NCBI GenBank assembly: GCA_028284195.1
Contig: JANQSE010000006.1
Coordinates: forward strand, 124,001 to 188,000
Direction: 5' to 3'
Length of the DNA stretch: 64,000 bases
Source: Balneola sp.
GTDB lineage: Bacteria > Bacteroidota > Rhodothermia > Balneolales > Balneolaceae
Position numbers and translations under genes: made by a program. Positions within the stretch are counted from its first letter, which is position 1. The number at the start of each line of letters is the position of its first letter. The notes under the pieces are model-generated. The model saw nothing but the letters and a program-made list of their open reading frames with translations. It was not told where the DNA came from and did not search any database. Below, one piece after another: positions 8,840 through 16,483 of the stretch.

Positions 8840-9294
8840 TTATTCCAGATTTTCCAGGTCGCTTAAATCTTTGTTTCTTCCGATGGCTCTTTTATTCTTC
8901 TTTAAATCCTCTAAACCAATAAAATGTATCTCTAAAATCCATCCAGAGAAATCACGTTTTTATTTGGGTATGCTTCGTCAAAAGAAACGCCGTCTATTCC
9001 TGTAACTATATCAATTCCATAAGGAGGGTATCCGATTTGTATGACGTTGTCTTTTTTCAGGAAGTCTTCCTCAGATACTCCAAATGATGAAAACCCAAAA
9101 GCGTCAAAAGCTTTTACTAATTTACTTGCGTTTTCTTTGGTAGGTTTAATCCAAAAATCAATATCTCCTGTATTTCTGGGATGTCCATACAAGGAAACCG
9201 CATAACCACCGGTAATTAAATATGAGACATCATTTTCGTTTAGTAATTCTACAAACTCTTTGAAGTCCGGGCTGAATGCCATTAAGTTTGACAT
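8840..9294 (-). pseudogene. Nucleotidyltransferase-fold protein with a frameshift
   Basis: The uninterrupted part (ATG 9294, or more likely ATG 9282 giving MAFSPDFKEF) encodes a nucleotidyltransferase-superfamily domain: LITGGYAVSLYGHPRNTGDIDFWI carries the GG...DxD metal-binding pattern. The frame stops at 8932 after VISLDGF. One base over, the downstream sequence continues as a family-like tail, IHFIGLEDLKKNKRAIG then RNKDLSDLENLE, ending at 8840. The shift coincides with an A4 run on the plus strand (8934-8937; TTTT in the coding sense); a fifth T would restore a protein of about 150 residues. It is a decayed gene, a sequencing error in a homopolymer, or an allele with slippage. The upstream small gene overlaps its start. 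Confidence 0.72.
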
Positions 9295-9409
9295 GCTGTT
9301 GTCTTAAAGTTTCAAGGGCGGCTAATCTCTCTTGTGGAGTTTTTGACAACCAGTACTTAAAATTATTCGAAGACTCTTTTTTGGTTGCTATTTTTACTGT
9401 TTTAATCAC
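9230..9409 (-). CDS. Small conserved protein paired with nucleotidyltransferase
   Basis: A 59-residue frame starting at GTG (9407-9409) and ending at TGA 9230-9232. It reads VIKTVKIATKKESSNNF, then KYWLSKTPQERLAALETLR and a basic end GLQRVCRITKRK. I recognise this as the short partner often found directly before nucleotidyltransferase genes of this type, with the core YWLSKTPxERLAAxExLR and QRVxRI. It overlaps the start of that gene by up to 65 bases in another frame, which implies translational coupling. No ATG is available, since an in-frame stop lies five codons upstream. Function is unknown; a toxin-antitoxin-like role is only a guess. Confidence 0.68.
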   Translation of the reverse strand: MIKTVKIATKKESSNNFKYWLSKTPQERLAALETLRQQHVKLNGIQPGLQRVCRITKRK

Positions 9410-9492
9410 AGCACAATATATTCAAAATGTCAATGAAATTGAATTACCAAAGGAATAGCAAACACTAACTTTTCGAGTATCGGCCGGGGTTT

Positions 9493-9915
9493 TTATTTGC
9501 TTAAATAGAGCTTTGTGGAATGCATAAACTTTAACTTTAAACCTTCTTCGGTTTTGGTGATTAAACCGCTTTCATACCAGGATCTGCCTATCGGGTTTCC
9601 GCTTTCATTGTAATAGTTGAAGTGAGCAATATCACCATCTGTGGTAAAATTGAAATCCTGTATTTGCCATATCCGGTCTCTGGTTCGGGGCATTAAACTC
9701 AACAAGCTGTCGGTGTTCCAAATTGTATCGTGTTCGTACAAAAGAAAGTCATCAGAAGTTATTTGGTTCATCAGCGTAGTATCTGCTGTAGAAAGAGCGG
9801 TAAAGAAATTATTCATGAGTTGTTCGGCTTCTGATTCTGAGATAGAAGAGGAGCTATGTATGCAGCTTAACATAGAAATGGAAGCTGCAATGTAAATAAG
9901 TAATGATTTTTTCAT
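9493..9915 (-). CDS. Lipoprotein with NTF2-like (SnoaL/DUF4440) fold
   Basis: 140 residues. The signal peptide ends in a lipobox (SMLSC, Cys about 18). The mature part begins SEAEQLMNNFFTALSTADT and continues LMNQITSDDFLLYEHDTIWN, the pattern of small NTF2-like proteins in which a helix pair precedes a curved sheet. The end FMHSTKLYL is also typical. These proteins bind small ligands or act as enzymes; nothing here identifies the ligand. It stands alone, convergent with the downstream small gene pair and divergent from the symporter genes. Confidence 0.6.
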   Translation of the reverse strand: MKKSLLIYIAASISMLSCIHSSSSISESEAEQLMNNFFTALSTADTTLMNQITSDDFLLYEHDTIWNTDSLLSLMPRTRDRIWQIQDFNFTTDGDIAHFNYYNESGNPIGRSWYESGLITKTEEGLKLKFMHSTKLYLSK

Positions 9916-10033
9916 AAGGGAGCTAAGTAATTAAGGAGAAATAAATAGAAAATACTTGGGAGCAGCCATTTTCTTTACAATTTGTTTCAATCGTACAAAA
10001 ACCGCATACTCTTCAAGATTAACAATAGAAACT

Positions 10034-10300
10034 ATGGAACAAGAAAAAGATTTAAAAGGATATTGGAAGAAAAATCTTCAATATGTAGGCGTGTTGTTGA
10101 GTATTTGGTTTACCGTTTCATACGGATTTGGGATTTTGCTTGCTCCCTGGTTTAATAATTTTAAAATGGGTGGGTTTAAACTCGGATTCTGGTTTGCCCA
10201 GCAAGGTTCCATATATGTATTTGTAATTCTGATTTTTGTGTATGTGTACCTGATGAATCGCCTTGACAAACAATTTGGTGTAAGCGAGGAGGATGCCTGA
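10034..10300 (+). CDS. DUF4212 small subunit of a sodium:solute symporter
   Basis: An 88-residue inner-membrane protein with two transmembrane helices (about 18-40 and 53-75) and the family's conserved GYWKKNL...SIWFTVSYGFGILLAP and FKLGFWFAQQGS segments. The ATG at 10034 gives the normal family start (MEQEKDLKGYW); the longer open frame from 9956 only adds unrelated residues. It sits directly before the large transporter subunit, and the stop shares its last base with that gene's start codon. DUF4212 proteins are the fixed partner of VC_2705-type sodium:solute symporters. Confidence 0.92.
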   Translation: MEQEKDLKGYWKKNLQYVGVLLSIWFTVSYGFGILLAPWFNNFKMGGFKLGFWFAQQGSIYVFVILIFVYVYLMNRLDKQFGVSEEDA

Positions 10301-12063
10301 TGGATGTGCAGGTCTGGACATATATCCTGGTTGGAATTACATTCGCTATTTATATTGGGATTGCTATTTGGAGTAAAGCAGGTTCTACCAGCGAGTTTTA
10401 TGTAGCAGAGGGGGCTGTTAAACCTTTGACCAATGGAATGGCAACTGCAGCTGATTGGATGTCAGCCGCTTCGTTTCTTTCTATGGCAGGTCTTATCTCA
10501 TTCATGGGCTATGATGGTGCAGTATATTTGATGGGATGGACGGGAGGATATGTACTTCTGGCGTTACTATTGGCTCCCTATCTGAGAAAATTCGGAAAAT
10601 TCACGGTGCCTGATTTTATCGGAGACCGTTATTACTCTAATCTGGCCCGAACAATTGCTGTGATTTGTGCTTTAATTGTTTCTTTCACATATGTAGCCGG
10701 ACAAATGCGAGGTGTAGGGTTAGTGTTCTCCAAATTTCTTGAAGTAGATATTTTTTGGGGAGTAATTATCGGAATGGCGATCGTATTTTTCTATGCTGTT
10801 CTCGGTGGAATGAAAGGAATAACTTATACTCAGGTGGCTCAATATTGTGTACTGATTTTTGCATTTATGGTGCCTGCGTTTTTTATATCCATGCAATTGA
10901 CAGGAAGCCCGATTCCGCAAATAGGATTTGGATCGGTAGCTTCTGATGGTTCAGGAATGTATTTGCTGGATAAACTGGATCAGCTTCATACCGAACTTGG
11001 GTTTGCTGAATACACTTCAGGCACAAAGAGCATACAGGACGTTTTTTTTATCACGGTAGCATTGATGGTTGGGACGGCGGGGCTTCCTCATGTAATTGTA
11101 AGATTCTTTACCGTTCCTAAAGTAAAAGATGCACGGATATCGGTTGGTTATGCACTCGTTTTTATAGCCATTCTTTACACAACAGCACCGGCCATTGCCG
11201 TATTTGCCCGAACCAATTTGATTGAAACGGTAAGTGAAAAGCCCTATTCAGAAATGCCGGAATGGTTTAATACCTGGGAAGAAACGGCACTATTGAATTG
11301 GGTGGATAAGAATGAAGACGGGATCATTAATTATGCCCCCGGAGCTGCAATTGTTGGTTCTCCTGAAATTGTAAGAAGCAATGGGGAAATCCAAAGAGGA
11401 CAGCATAATGAGGTAATGATTTCTAATGAAGCTACGATCTCTCAAAATGAGCTATACGTGGACAGGGATATTATGGTATTGGCAAACCCGGAAATTGCAG
11501 GTCTGCCGGCCTGGGTAGCGGCTTTGGTAGCTGCAGGTGGGTTGGCAGCGGCTCTTTCTACAGCGGCCGGGCTTCTTCTGGTAATTTCAACCTCGGTCTC
11601 TCATGATTTAATTAAGAAGCAATTCAACAAAGACCTTTCTGATAAAGCCGAGCTGCGGTATGCCCGTATTGCGGCTGCATTAGCTGTAGTTGTGGCAGGA
11701 TATTTTGGTATTAATCCACCGGGATTTGTGGCCCAGGTTGTAGCTATTGCATTTGGATTAGCCGCGGCTTCATTTTTTCCTGCCATCATTCTGGGGATAT
11801 TTTATAAAAAAATGAATAAAGAAGGAGCCTTAGCAGGAATGGTTGCCGGATTATTATTCACGCTTTCTTACATCGTTTTCTTTAAGATTGCTTTCCCGGA
11901 ATACAACACCCCTGAATATTGGTGGTTTGGAATTTCACCAGAAGGGATCGGAACTTTGGGAATGATCCTGAACCTTATAGTCGCGTTATTAGTTGGAGCC
12001 ATTTTTCCTGAACCACCTGGGGAAGTTCAGGAAATGGTGGAAGGGATAAGATATCCGAGATAG
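10300..12063 (+). CDS. Sodium:solute symporter, VC_2705 type (acetate/monocarboxylate family)
   Basis: 587 residues with about 13 membrane helices of the SSF fold. Recognisable segments are TSEFYVAEGAVKPLTNGMA (helix 2 entry), ADWMSAASFLSMAG, GGMKGITYTQVAQY, GTAGLPHVIVRFFTV and LPAWVAALVAAGGLAAALS. A hydrophilic insert of about 85 residues (roughly 315-400, with DKNEDGIINYAPGA and repeated SNGE/SNEA motifs) is characteristic of the VC_2705 subgroup. It imports an organic anion with sodium; ActP-like acetate uptake is the nearest characterised role, but the substrate cannot be read from sequence. Transcribed with the DUF4212 subunit. Confidence 0.9.
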   Translation: MDVQVWTYILVGITFAIYIGIAIWSKAGSTSEFYVAEGAVKPLTNGMATAADWMSAASFLSMAGLISFMGYDGAVYLMGWTGGYVLLALLLAPYLRKFGKFTVPDFIGDRYYSNLARTIAVICALIVSFTYVAGQMRGVGLVFSKFLEVDIFWGVIIGMAIVFFYAVLGGMKGITYTQVAQYCVLIFAFMVPAFFISMQLTGSPIPQIGFGSVASDGSGMYLLDKLDQLHTELGFAEYTSGTKSIQDVFFITVALMVGTAGLPHVIVRFFTVPKVKDARISVGYALVFIAILYTTAPAIAVFARTNLIETVSEKPYSEMPEWFNTWEETALLNWVDKNEDGIINYAPGAAIVGSPEIVRSNGEIQRGQHNEVMISNEATISQNELYVDRDIMVLANPEIAGLPAWVAALVAAGGLAAALSTAAGLLLVISTSVSHDLIKKQFNKDLSDKAELRYARIAAALAVVVAGYFGINPPGFVAQVVAIAFGLAAASFFPAIILGIFYKKMNKEGALAGMVAGLLFTLSYIVFFKIAFPEYNTPEYWWFGISPEGIGTLGMILNLIVALLVGAIFPEPPGEVQEMVEGIRYPR

Positions 12064-12073
12064 AAGGTAATAA

Positions 12074-12115
12074 TTAATGGTTATTGGTTAGCATGTCACA
12101 ACTAATAACCATTAA
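12074..12115. other. Inverted repeat between convergent genes
   Basis: TTAATGGTTATT (12074-12085) and AATAACCATTAA (12104-12115) form a perfect 12-base stem between the convergent symporter and S41 protease genes. There is no T tract on either side, so it is either a weak bidirectional terminator or an intergenic palindrome. Confidence 0.5.
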
Positions 12116-12129
12116 CTGGTAACAAAAAA

Positions 12130-14016
12130 CTACCCGTCAGATTTAAGATTACTATTTTGGGAAAGTGATGCCAAACGTTCAACAGCATCCCAAAGCGTCA
12201 TAGCTTCCTTTAAAGTTTCATCAAACACATCATTTATAACCGGATAGAAAGCTTTCATATTCCATGCTTGTCGTGCCAACTCTGCTTTCATTCTTCCTGC
12301 GCTCATCCAGGCAACTTCTTCGAAATGGCTGGGCGGGATGAATAAGGAATCTTTTCGGAATTCAGGGCTTGTAACATCGCTGGTAATAACCATGCCTTTG
12401 CCTATCAAAGAAGCTTTAAATTCTTCCATATTTTCAGGTGTCCATTCGAAATCTGTTCTGAATTTCTCGAAATCACTTTCCCATTCAGCGCGGAATTCAT
12501 CACCGTTTTCATCAAGATAACTTCGGACATATTCAAAAGCGGCACGTTTACGAATAGCAAAATTTATTACATACCCGGAACGGGTAGTATCATCAGGGAT
12601 AATGTAATCTGGAACGATGCCTCCACCTCCATATACGGTTCTTCCGGCATCAGTTTTAAATTTTAGGGAATCCGGGATGGCTTCAGTAAACTCGATAGCA
12701 TCGCTCGTTGCATTTTCCCGGCGATAAATTTCGTATGCATATTCTTCCCCGCCACCTTCTACAAATGGTTTTTGAATTAACCGGCCGGAAGGGGTGTAAT
12801 ATCTGGAAATAGTAACACGAACATTGCTCTTATCAACCAGTTCGTACTGTTGCTGTACCAAACCTTTGCCAAAAGTCCGTTTTCCAACAATTAACCCTCT
12901 GTCATGATCCTGCAAAGCTCCGGATACGATTTCGCTTGCTGAAGCAGCCCCCTCATCTACCAGTACAATTACCGGTTTACCCTGATACTCTCCATTTTTT
13001 CTTGAAAAATAATCTCCGTCAAATCTGCTGTGTTTACTTTTTGTTGAAACCAGGGAAGTGCCTTTAGGGAAGAATTCTTCAGCAATAGCTATTGCCTGGC
13101 CTAAGTATCCACCCGGGTTACCCCTCAGGTCTAGTACTAATCTTTTCATCCCCTGCTTCCTAAGCTCTTTGGAAGCTTGCATAAATTCCTGATGGGTGGT
13201 AGCGGCAAATCTGTTTATTTTTATATATCCCGTTTGGTCATCCAGCATATAAGAAGAATCAACGGTGTACAAAGGAATATCATCCCGAACGATAGTAAAG
13301 TTTAATAATTCTGAAACCCCCGGGCGCAGAATAGTAACATCTACCTCAGATCCTTTTTCACCACGTAATGTATTTCTTACCTGATCATCACTAAAGCCAA
13401 TAGCATTGCTGTCGTTTATTGCTATGATCCTGTCTCCTGATCGTATACCTAATCGGTCACTTGGTCCCCCCGAAATGGCTGTAATTACTGTAATGGTATC
13501 TTGCAGTACATTAAACTGAACACCGATACCCTGAAACTTTCCCGCAAACTCTTCTTCAACACGTTCGCTGTCATCCGGTTCAATGTAGGTCGAATGCGGA
13601 TCTAACGTTGAAAAAAGCCCTCTAATTGCGTACTCAGTGAGCTTGGTCATGTTTTCGCCATTTGTATTGTTTGCTACATAAAAGTAAGCTCTCTCAAAAC
13701 TTCTGAATGCATCAGAAATGGTTTCAATTTTTACTCCGGGAAATGTAGTATCTACAGGCGTATCGGTGATTTTTAAAGTCGAATCCTGGATATGGTTAAC
13801 AAACTCTTTGATACTTACTTTGTACATATTATTAAGGTCTGCCTCTCCAAAATAATTGGCTACGATACTTCGGGTAGCTTGCGCATATTTAATAATATTA
13901 GTTTCATCATCATTTGGGTTAGGGTTTTTGATGATGGAGTCGATACCTGTTAACCTAAGTACCGAAAGGATGATAACCAAAGCTATATGCGGGGCGATGA
14001 ATTTTTTGTAAGTCAT
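12130..14016 (-). CDS. S41 family C-terminal processing protease (Prc/CtpA type)
   Basis: Periplasmic serine protease of 628 residues. An N-terminal hydrophobic segment (HIALVIILSVLRLTGI) acts as signal or anchor. An N-terminal helical region is followed by a PDZ domain at about 165-250 (GIGVQFNVLQDT, GDRIIAINDS) and the S41 catalytic core at about 260-430, with LVLDLRGNPGGYLG, GAASASEIVSGALQDHDR (Ser nucleophile) and GKRTFGKGLVQQ (Lys base). A 200-residue C-terminal extension (DUF3340-like in style) follows. The ATG at 14016 is preferred over a TTG at 14052. It is read in the same direction as hslU, about 100 bases downstream of it. Expected roles are cleavage of C termini and turnover of envelope proteins. 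Confidence 0.9.
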   Translation of the reverse strand: MTYKKFIAPHIALVIILSVLRLTGIDSIIKNPNPNDDETNIIKYAQATRSIVANYFGEADLNNMYKVSIKEFVNHIQDSTLKITDTPVDTTFPGVKIETISDAFRSFERAYFYVANNTNGENMTKLTEYAIRGLFSTLDPHSTYIEPDDSERVEEEFAGKFQGIGVQFNVLQDTITVITAISGGPSDRLGIRSGDRIIAINDSNAIGFSDDQVRNTLRGEKGSEVDVTILRPGVSELLNFTIVRDDIPLYTVDSSYMLDDQTGYIKINRFAATTHQEFMQASKELRKQGMKRLVLDLRGNPGGYLGQAIAIAEEFFPKGTSLVSTKSKHSRFDGDYFSRKNGEYQGKPVIVLVDEGAASASEIVSGALQDHDRGLIVGKRTFGKGLVQQQYELVDKSNVRVTISRYYTPSGRLIQKPFVEGGGEEYAYEIYRRENATSDAIEFTEAIPDSLKFKTDAGRTVYGGGGIVPDYIIPDDTTRSGYVINFAIRKRAAFEYVRSYLDENGDEFRAEWESDFEKFRTDFEWTPENMEEFKASLIGKGMVITSDVTSPEFRKDSLFIPPSHFEEVAWMSAGRMKAELARQAWNMKAFYPVINDVFDETLKEAMTLWDAVERLASLSQNSNLKSDG

Positions 14017-14112
14017 ATATGAAAATCTCACTTGTTCAATAATACTGATCAAACAGTATAGTAAAATATTTTAGCTTTTAGGATTGTAATAAAATAACCC
14101 ATTTGATGTGTA

Positions 14113-15513
14113 TTAAAGTATGTAATGGCTTAAATCTTTGTCTTTAACCAGGCTTTCTAGCTGCTTGGCTACATAATCCGGATCAATAGTTATTTTGCCG
14201 GAATTAATATCATCAGGTACGGCAAACAGCAGTTCATCAAATAAAGAAGACATAATGGTGTGTAAGCGCCTTGCCCCGATGTTCTCGACCTGGGCATTTA
14301 CCTCTGCCGCAATACGGGCTAATTCCCGAATGGCATCTTTTGTGAAAGTTATTTCCACCCCTTCCGTTTCCAGCATAGCCTCATACTGTTTGGTAAGTGC
14401 ATTTTTTGGTTCGGAGAGGATTTTAAAGAAATCATCTTCAGACAGAGAGGTTAATTCTACTCTGATTGGGAAGCGTCCTTGCAGTTCGGGAATTAAATCT
14501 GATGGTTTGGAAACATGGAATGCCCCAGAGCCCACAAATAGAATATGATCGGTTTTCACAATTCCATGCTTGGTGTTTACGGTACTTCCTTCAACAATGG
14601 GGAGAAGGTCGCGTTGTACACCTTGTCGGCTTACATCCGGGCCGCTTTTTCCCGCTCCGGTTGATGGTTCTGCGATTTTATCGATCTCATCAATAAACAC
14701 GATGCCTTGTTTCTGAACTCTTTCTAAAGCTTCCTGAACTGCTGATTCATGATCGATCAGTTTTTCGGCTTCTTCTTCCAGTAAAAGTTCCCGTGCTTCA
14801 GAAATAGGCAGCTTTCGCTTCGATTTATTTCCTTTCCCCATGCTGCCTAACATATCCTGCAGGTTCATGCCCATTTCTTCCATGCCGCCGGGGCCAAACA
14901 TCTGCATCATTGGGGTTTTCTTGCTTTTAACTTCAATTTCGATTTCGCGGCCTTCTAATTCTCCGTTTCTTAATTTCTCCCGGAAACGCTCTCTGGTACG
15001 CTCATTAAGTTCATTATCGCTGGCTTTGGAAGGGTCAAAGTTATCAGAGTCGCTTGTGGCCGAATTGAAACCAACTCCCTTTTTAGTAACAGGAGGGATG
15101 AGGATGTCCAGGATTCTGTTCTCTACAGCATCGGCTGCTTTTTCTTTAACGCGTTCCTGCATCTCGGTTTTAACCATGTTTACAGCAAGATCTGTCAGGT
15201 CCCGGATCATAGATTCAACATCCCGGCCTACATACCCTACCTCGGTAAATTTGGATGCTTCCACTTTTATGAAAGGTGCCATGGCAAGTTTAGCAAGTCT
15301 CCGTGCGATTTCAGTTTTACCTACTCCGGTAGGGCCGATCAAAAGAATATTATTCGGCACTATTTCTTCGCGAATTTCTTCTCTTGAGTTTAAACGCCTC
15401 CATCTGTTCCTGAGTGCGATGGCTACAGAGCGTTTTGCTTCTTTTTGGCCGACAACATATTTGTCAAGTTCGCGTACGATTTGTTGTGGAGTTAAATTTT
15501 TTTCTTCTACCAT
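14113..15513 (-). CDS. hslU: HslU, ATPase subunit of HslUV protease
   Basis: 466-residue AAA+ unfoldase that feeds substrates to HslV. Visible landmarks are LTPQQIVRELDKYVVGQKEA at the start, Walker A GPTGVGKTE (about 63), the I domain (about 110-240, with a Met/Gly-rich loop GPGGMEEMGMNLQDM), Walker B GIVFIDEIDKIA (about 268), sensor segment VGSGAFHVSKPSDLIPELQG, and the family C terminus ending DLSHYIL, which docks into HslV. In most genomes hslV lies immediately upstream; here hslV is about 4 kb away with two opposite-strand genes between. Both subunits look intact. Confidence 0.96.
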   Translation of the reverse strand: MVEEKNLTPQQIVRELDKYVVGQKEAKRSVAIALRNRWRRLNSREEIREEIVPNNILLIGPTGVGKTEIARRLAKLAMAPFIKVEASKFTEVGYVGRDVESMIRDLTDLAVNMVKTEMQERVKEKAADAVENRILDILIPPVTKKGVGFNSATSDSDNFDPSKASDNELNERTRERFREKLRNGELEGREIEIEVKSKKTPMMQMFGPGGMEEMGMNLQDMLGSMGKGNKSKRKLPISEARELLLEEEAEKLIDHESAVQEALERVQKQGIVFIDEIDKIAEPSTGAGKSGPDVSRQGVQRDLLPIVEGSTVNTKHGIVKTDHILFVGSGAFHVSKPSDLIPELQGRFPIRVELTSLSEDDFFKILSEPKNALTKQYEAMLETEGVEITFTKDAIRELARIAAEVNAQVENIGARRLHTIMSSLFDELLFAVPDDINSGKITIDPDYVAKQLESLVKDKDLSHYIL

Positions 15514-15533
15514 TAATTAAATTCAAAATATTG

Positions 15534-15566
15534 TTTTGATAATGCTAAGTGTTAAAAATAATTTTG
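15534..15566 (+). promoter_or_regulatory. Bacteroidetes-type promoter candidate for araC-like gene
   Basis: TTTTG (15534-15538) and TAATTTTG (15559-15566) are separated by 20 bases, matching the -33 TTTG / -7 TAnnTTTG layout of Bacteroidetes sigma-70 promoters. The predicted transcript would begin near 15572, which makes ATG 15599 the first usable start and argues against ATG 15542. Based on pattern only. Confidence 0.4.
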
Positions 15567-15598
15567 GCACGAATAATTACAAGCCGTATTTATTGTTA

Positions 15599-16399
15599 AT
15601 GACAACAGCACTTATTTACCCGAAAAATAAACTATTAAAAAAATACATCCAGTATTTCTTTTTTATTGAGAACAGTGATCCGGGGTATCTTAATAAACAT
15701 ATTTGTTTTCCTAATACGAACCATTGTTTGGGATTATTTAAAGGAAACAAGATAACAGTTTTATCTGATAATGAATATTTAGTAGAAGAAGCCGAAAAAA
15801 ACCACAGCTATTTAACAGGTATTTATACGAGAGCGGTTTCTTTTTATGTTTCTGGTGTTTTTCGCGAAGTAAGTATCAATTTTGAACCTTTGGGAATAGA
15901 GAAAATCACAGGAGAGAAAATTTCTTCGTTTTCATTTCTAAATTCTGTAATCGAAGATGTTTTCCCAAAAAAATGGGAAGCTATTTACAATGCAGCATTT
16001 AACAATGCCACTATTGAACGCAGAGCTTTAGCTTTAGAAGATTTTTTTCTTAAAAACCTTATAGAGCAGAAAACTCATGGCTATGTCCCTTTTAATGAGA
16101 TATACCGGGATGATGTGAATGCGTTAAAAATGGATTTTAATATGAGCTATCGCTCCGTTTACCGCCTTTATAAAGAATCTCTTGACCTTAGCCCAAAGGA
16201 GTTTCTAAGTATTATGCGGTTGCGAAAAGCTATACGTAGTCTTCGGCAAAATAGCAAGCTTATTGATGTTGCAACCGAAATTGGTTTTGCTGATCAAAGC
16301 CATATGATTCGTGAATTCAAAAAATATACGGGTTTAACTCCCAGCCAGTTTTCTAATAAAAGCACCGTTATAGATAATACACTATGGTGGAGTCTCTAA
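15599..16399 (+). CDS. AraC-family transcriptional regulator
   Basis: 266 residues: an N-terminal ligand or sensor domain (about 1-160) typical of short AraC regulators (TALIYPKNKLLKKYIQYFFF, SFYVSGVFREVSINFEPLG) and a C-terminal double helix-turn-helix domain (about 175-255) with MDFNMSYRSVYRLYKESL, MRLRKAIRSL, the second helix IDVATEIGFADQSHMIREFK and KYTGLTPSQF. The start was set by the promoter candidate just upstream. The M16 peptidase gene follows 84 bases downstream on the same strand and is the likely target. Its codons and spacers are more AT-rich than the flanking HslU/HslV genes, suggesting that the pair was acquired together. Confidence 0.86.
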   Translation: MTTALIYPKNKLLKKYIQYFFFIENSDPGYLNKHICFPNTNHCLGLFKGNKITVLSDNEYLVEEAEKNHSYLTGIYTRAVSFYVSGVFREVSINFEPLGIEKITGEKISSFSFLNSVIEDVFPKKWEAIYNAAFNNATIERRALALEDFFLKNLIEQKTHGYVPFNEIYRDDVNALKMDFNMSYRSVYRLYKESLDLSPKEFLSIMRLRKAIRSLRQNSKLIDVATEIGFADQSHMIREFKKYTGLTPSQFSNKSTVIDNTLWWSL

Positions 16400-16483
16400 A
16401 AATTGGCAGATTTGTCCAATTTTTTCTCTGTTATAGTTTTCATTTTTGCATAAGACTAATACAATTCATCAAAGGAGAATCTT

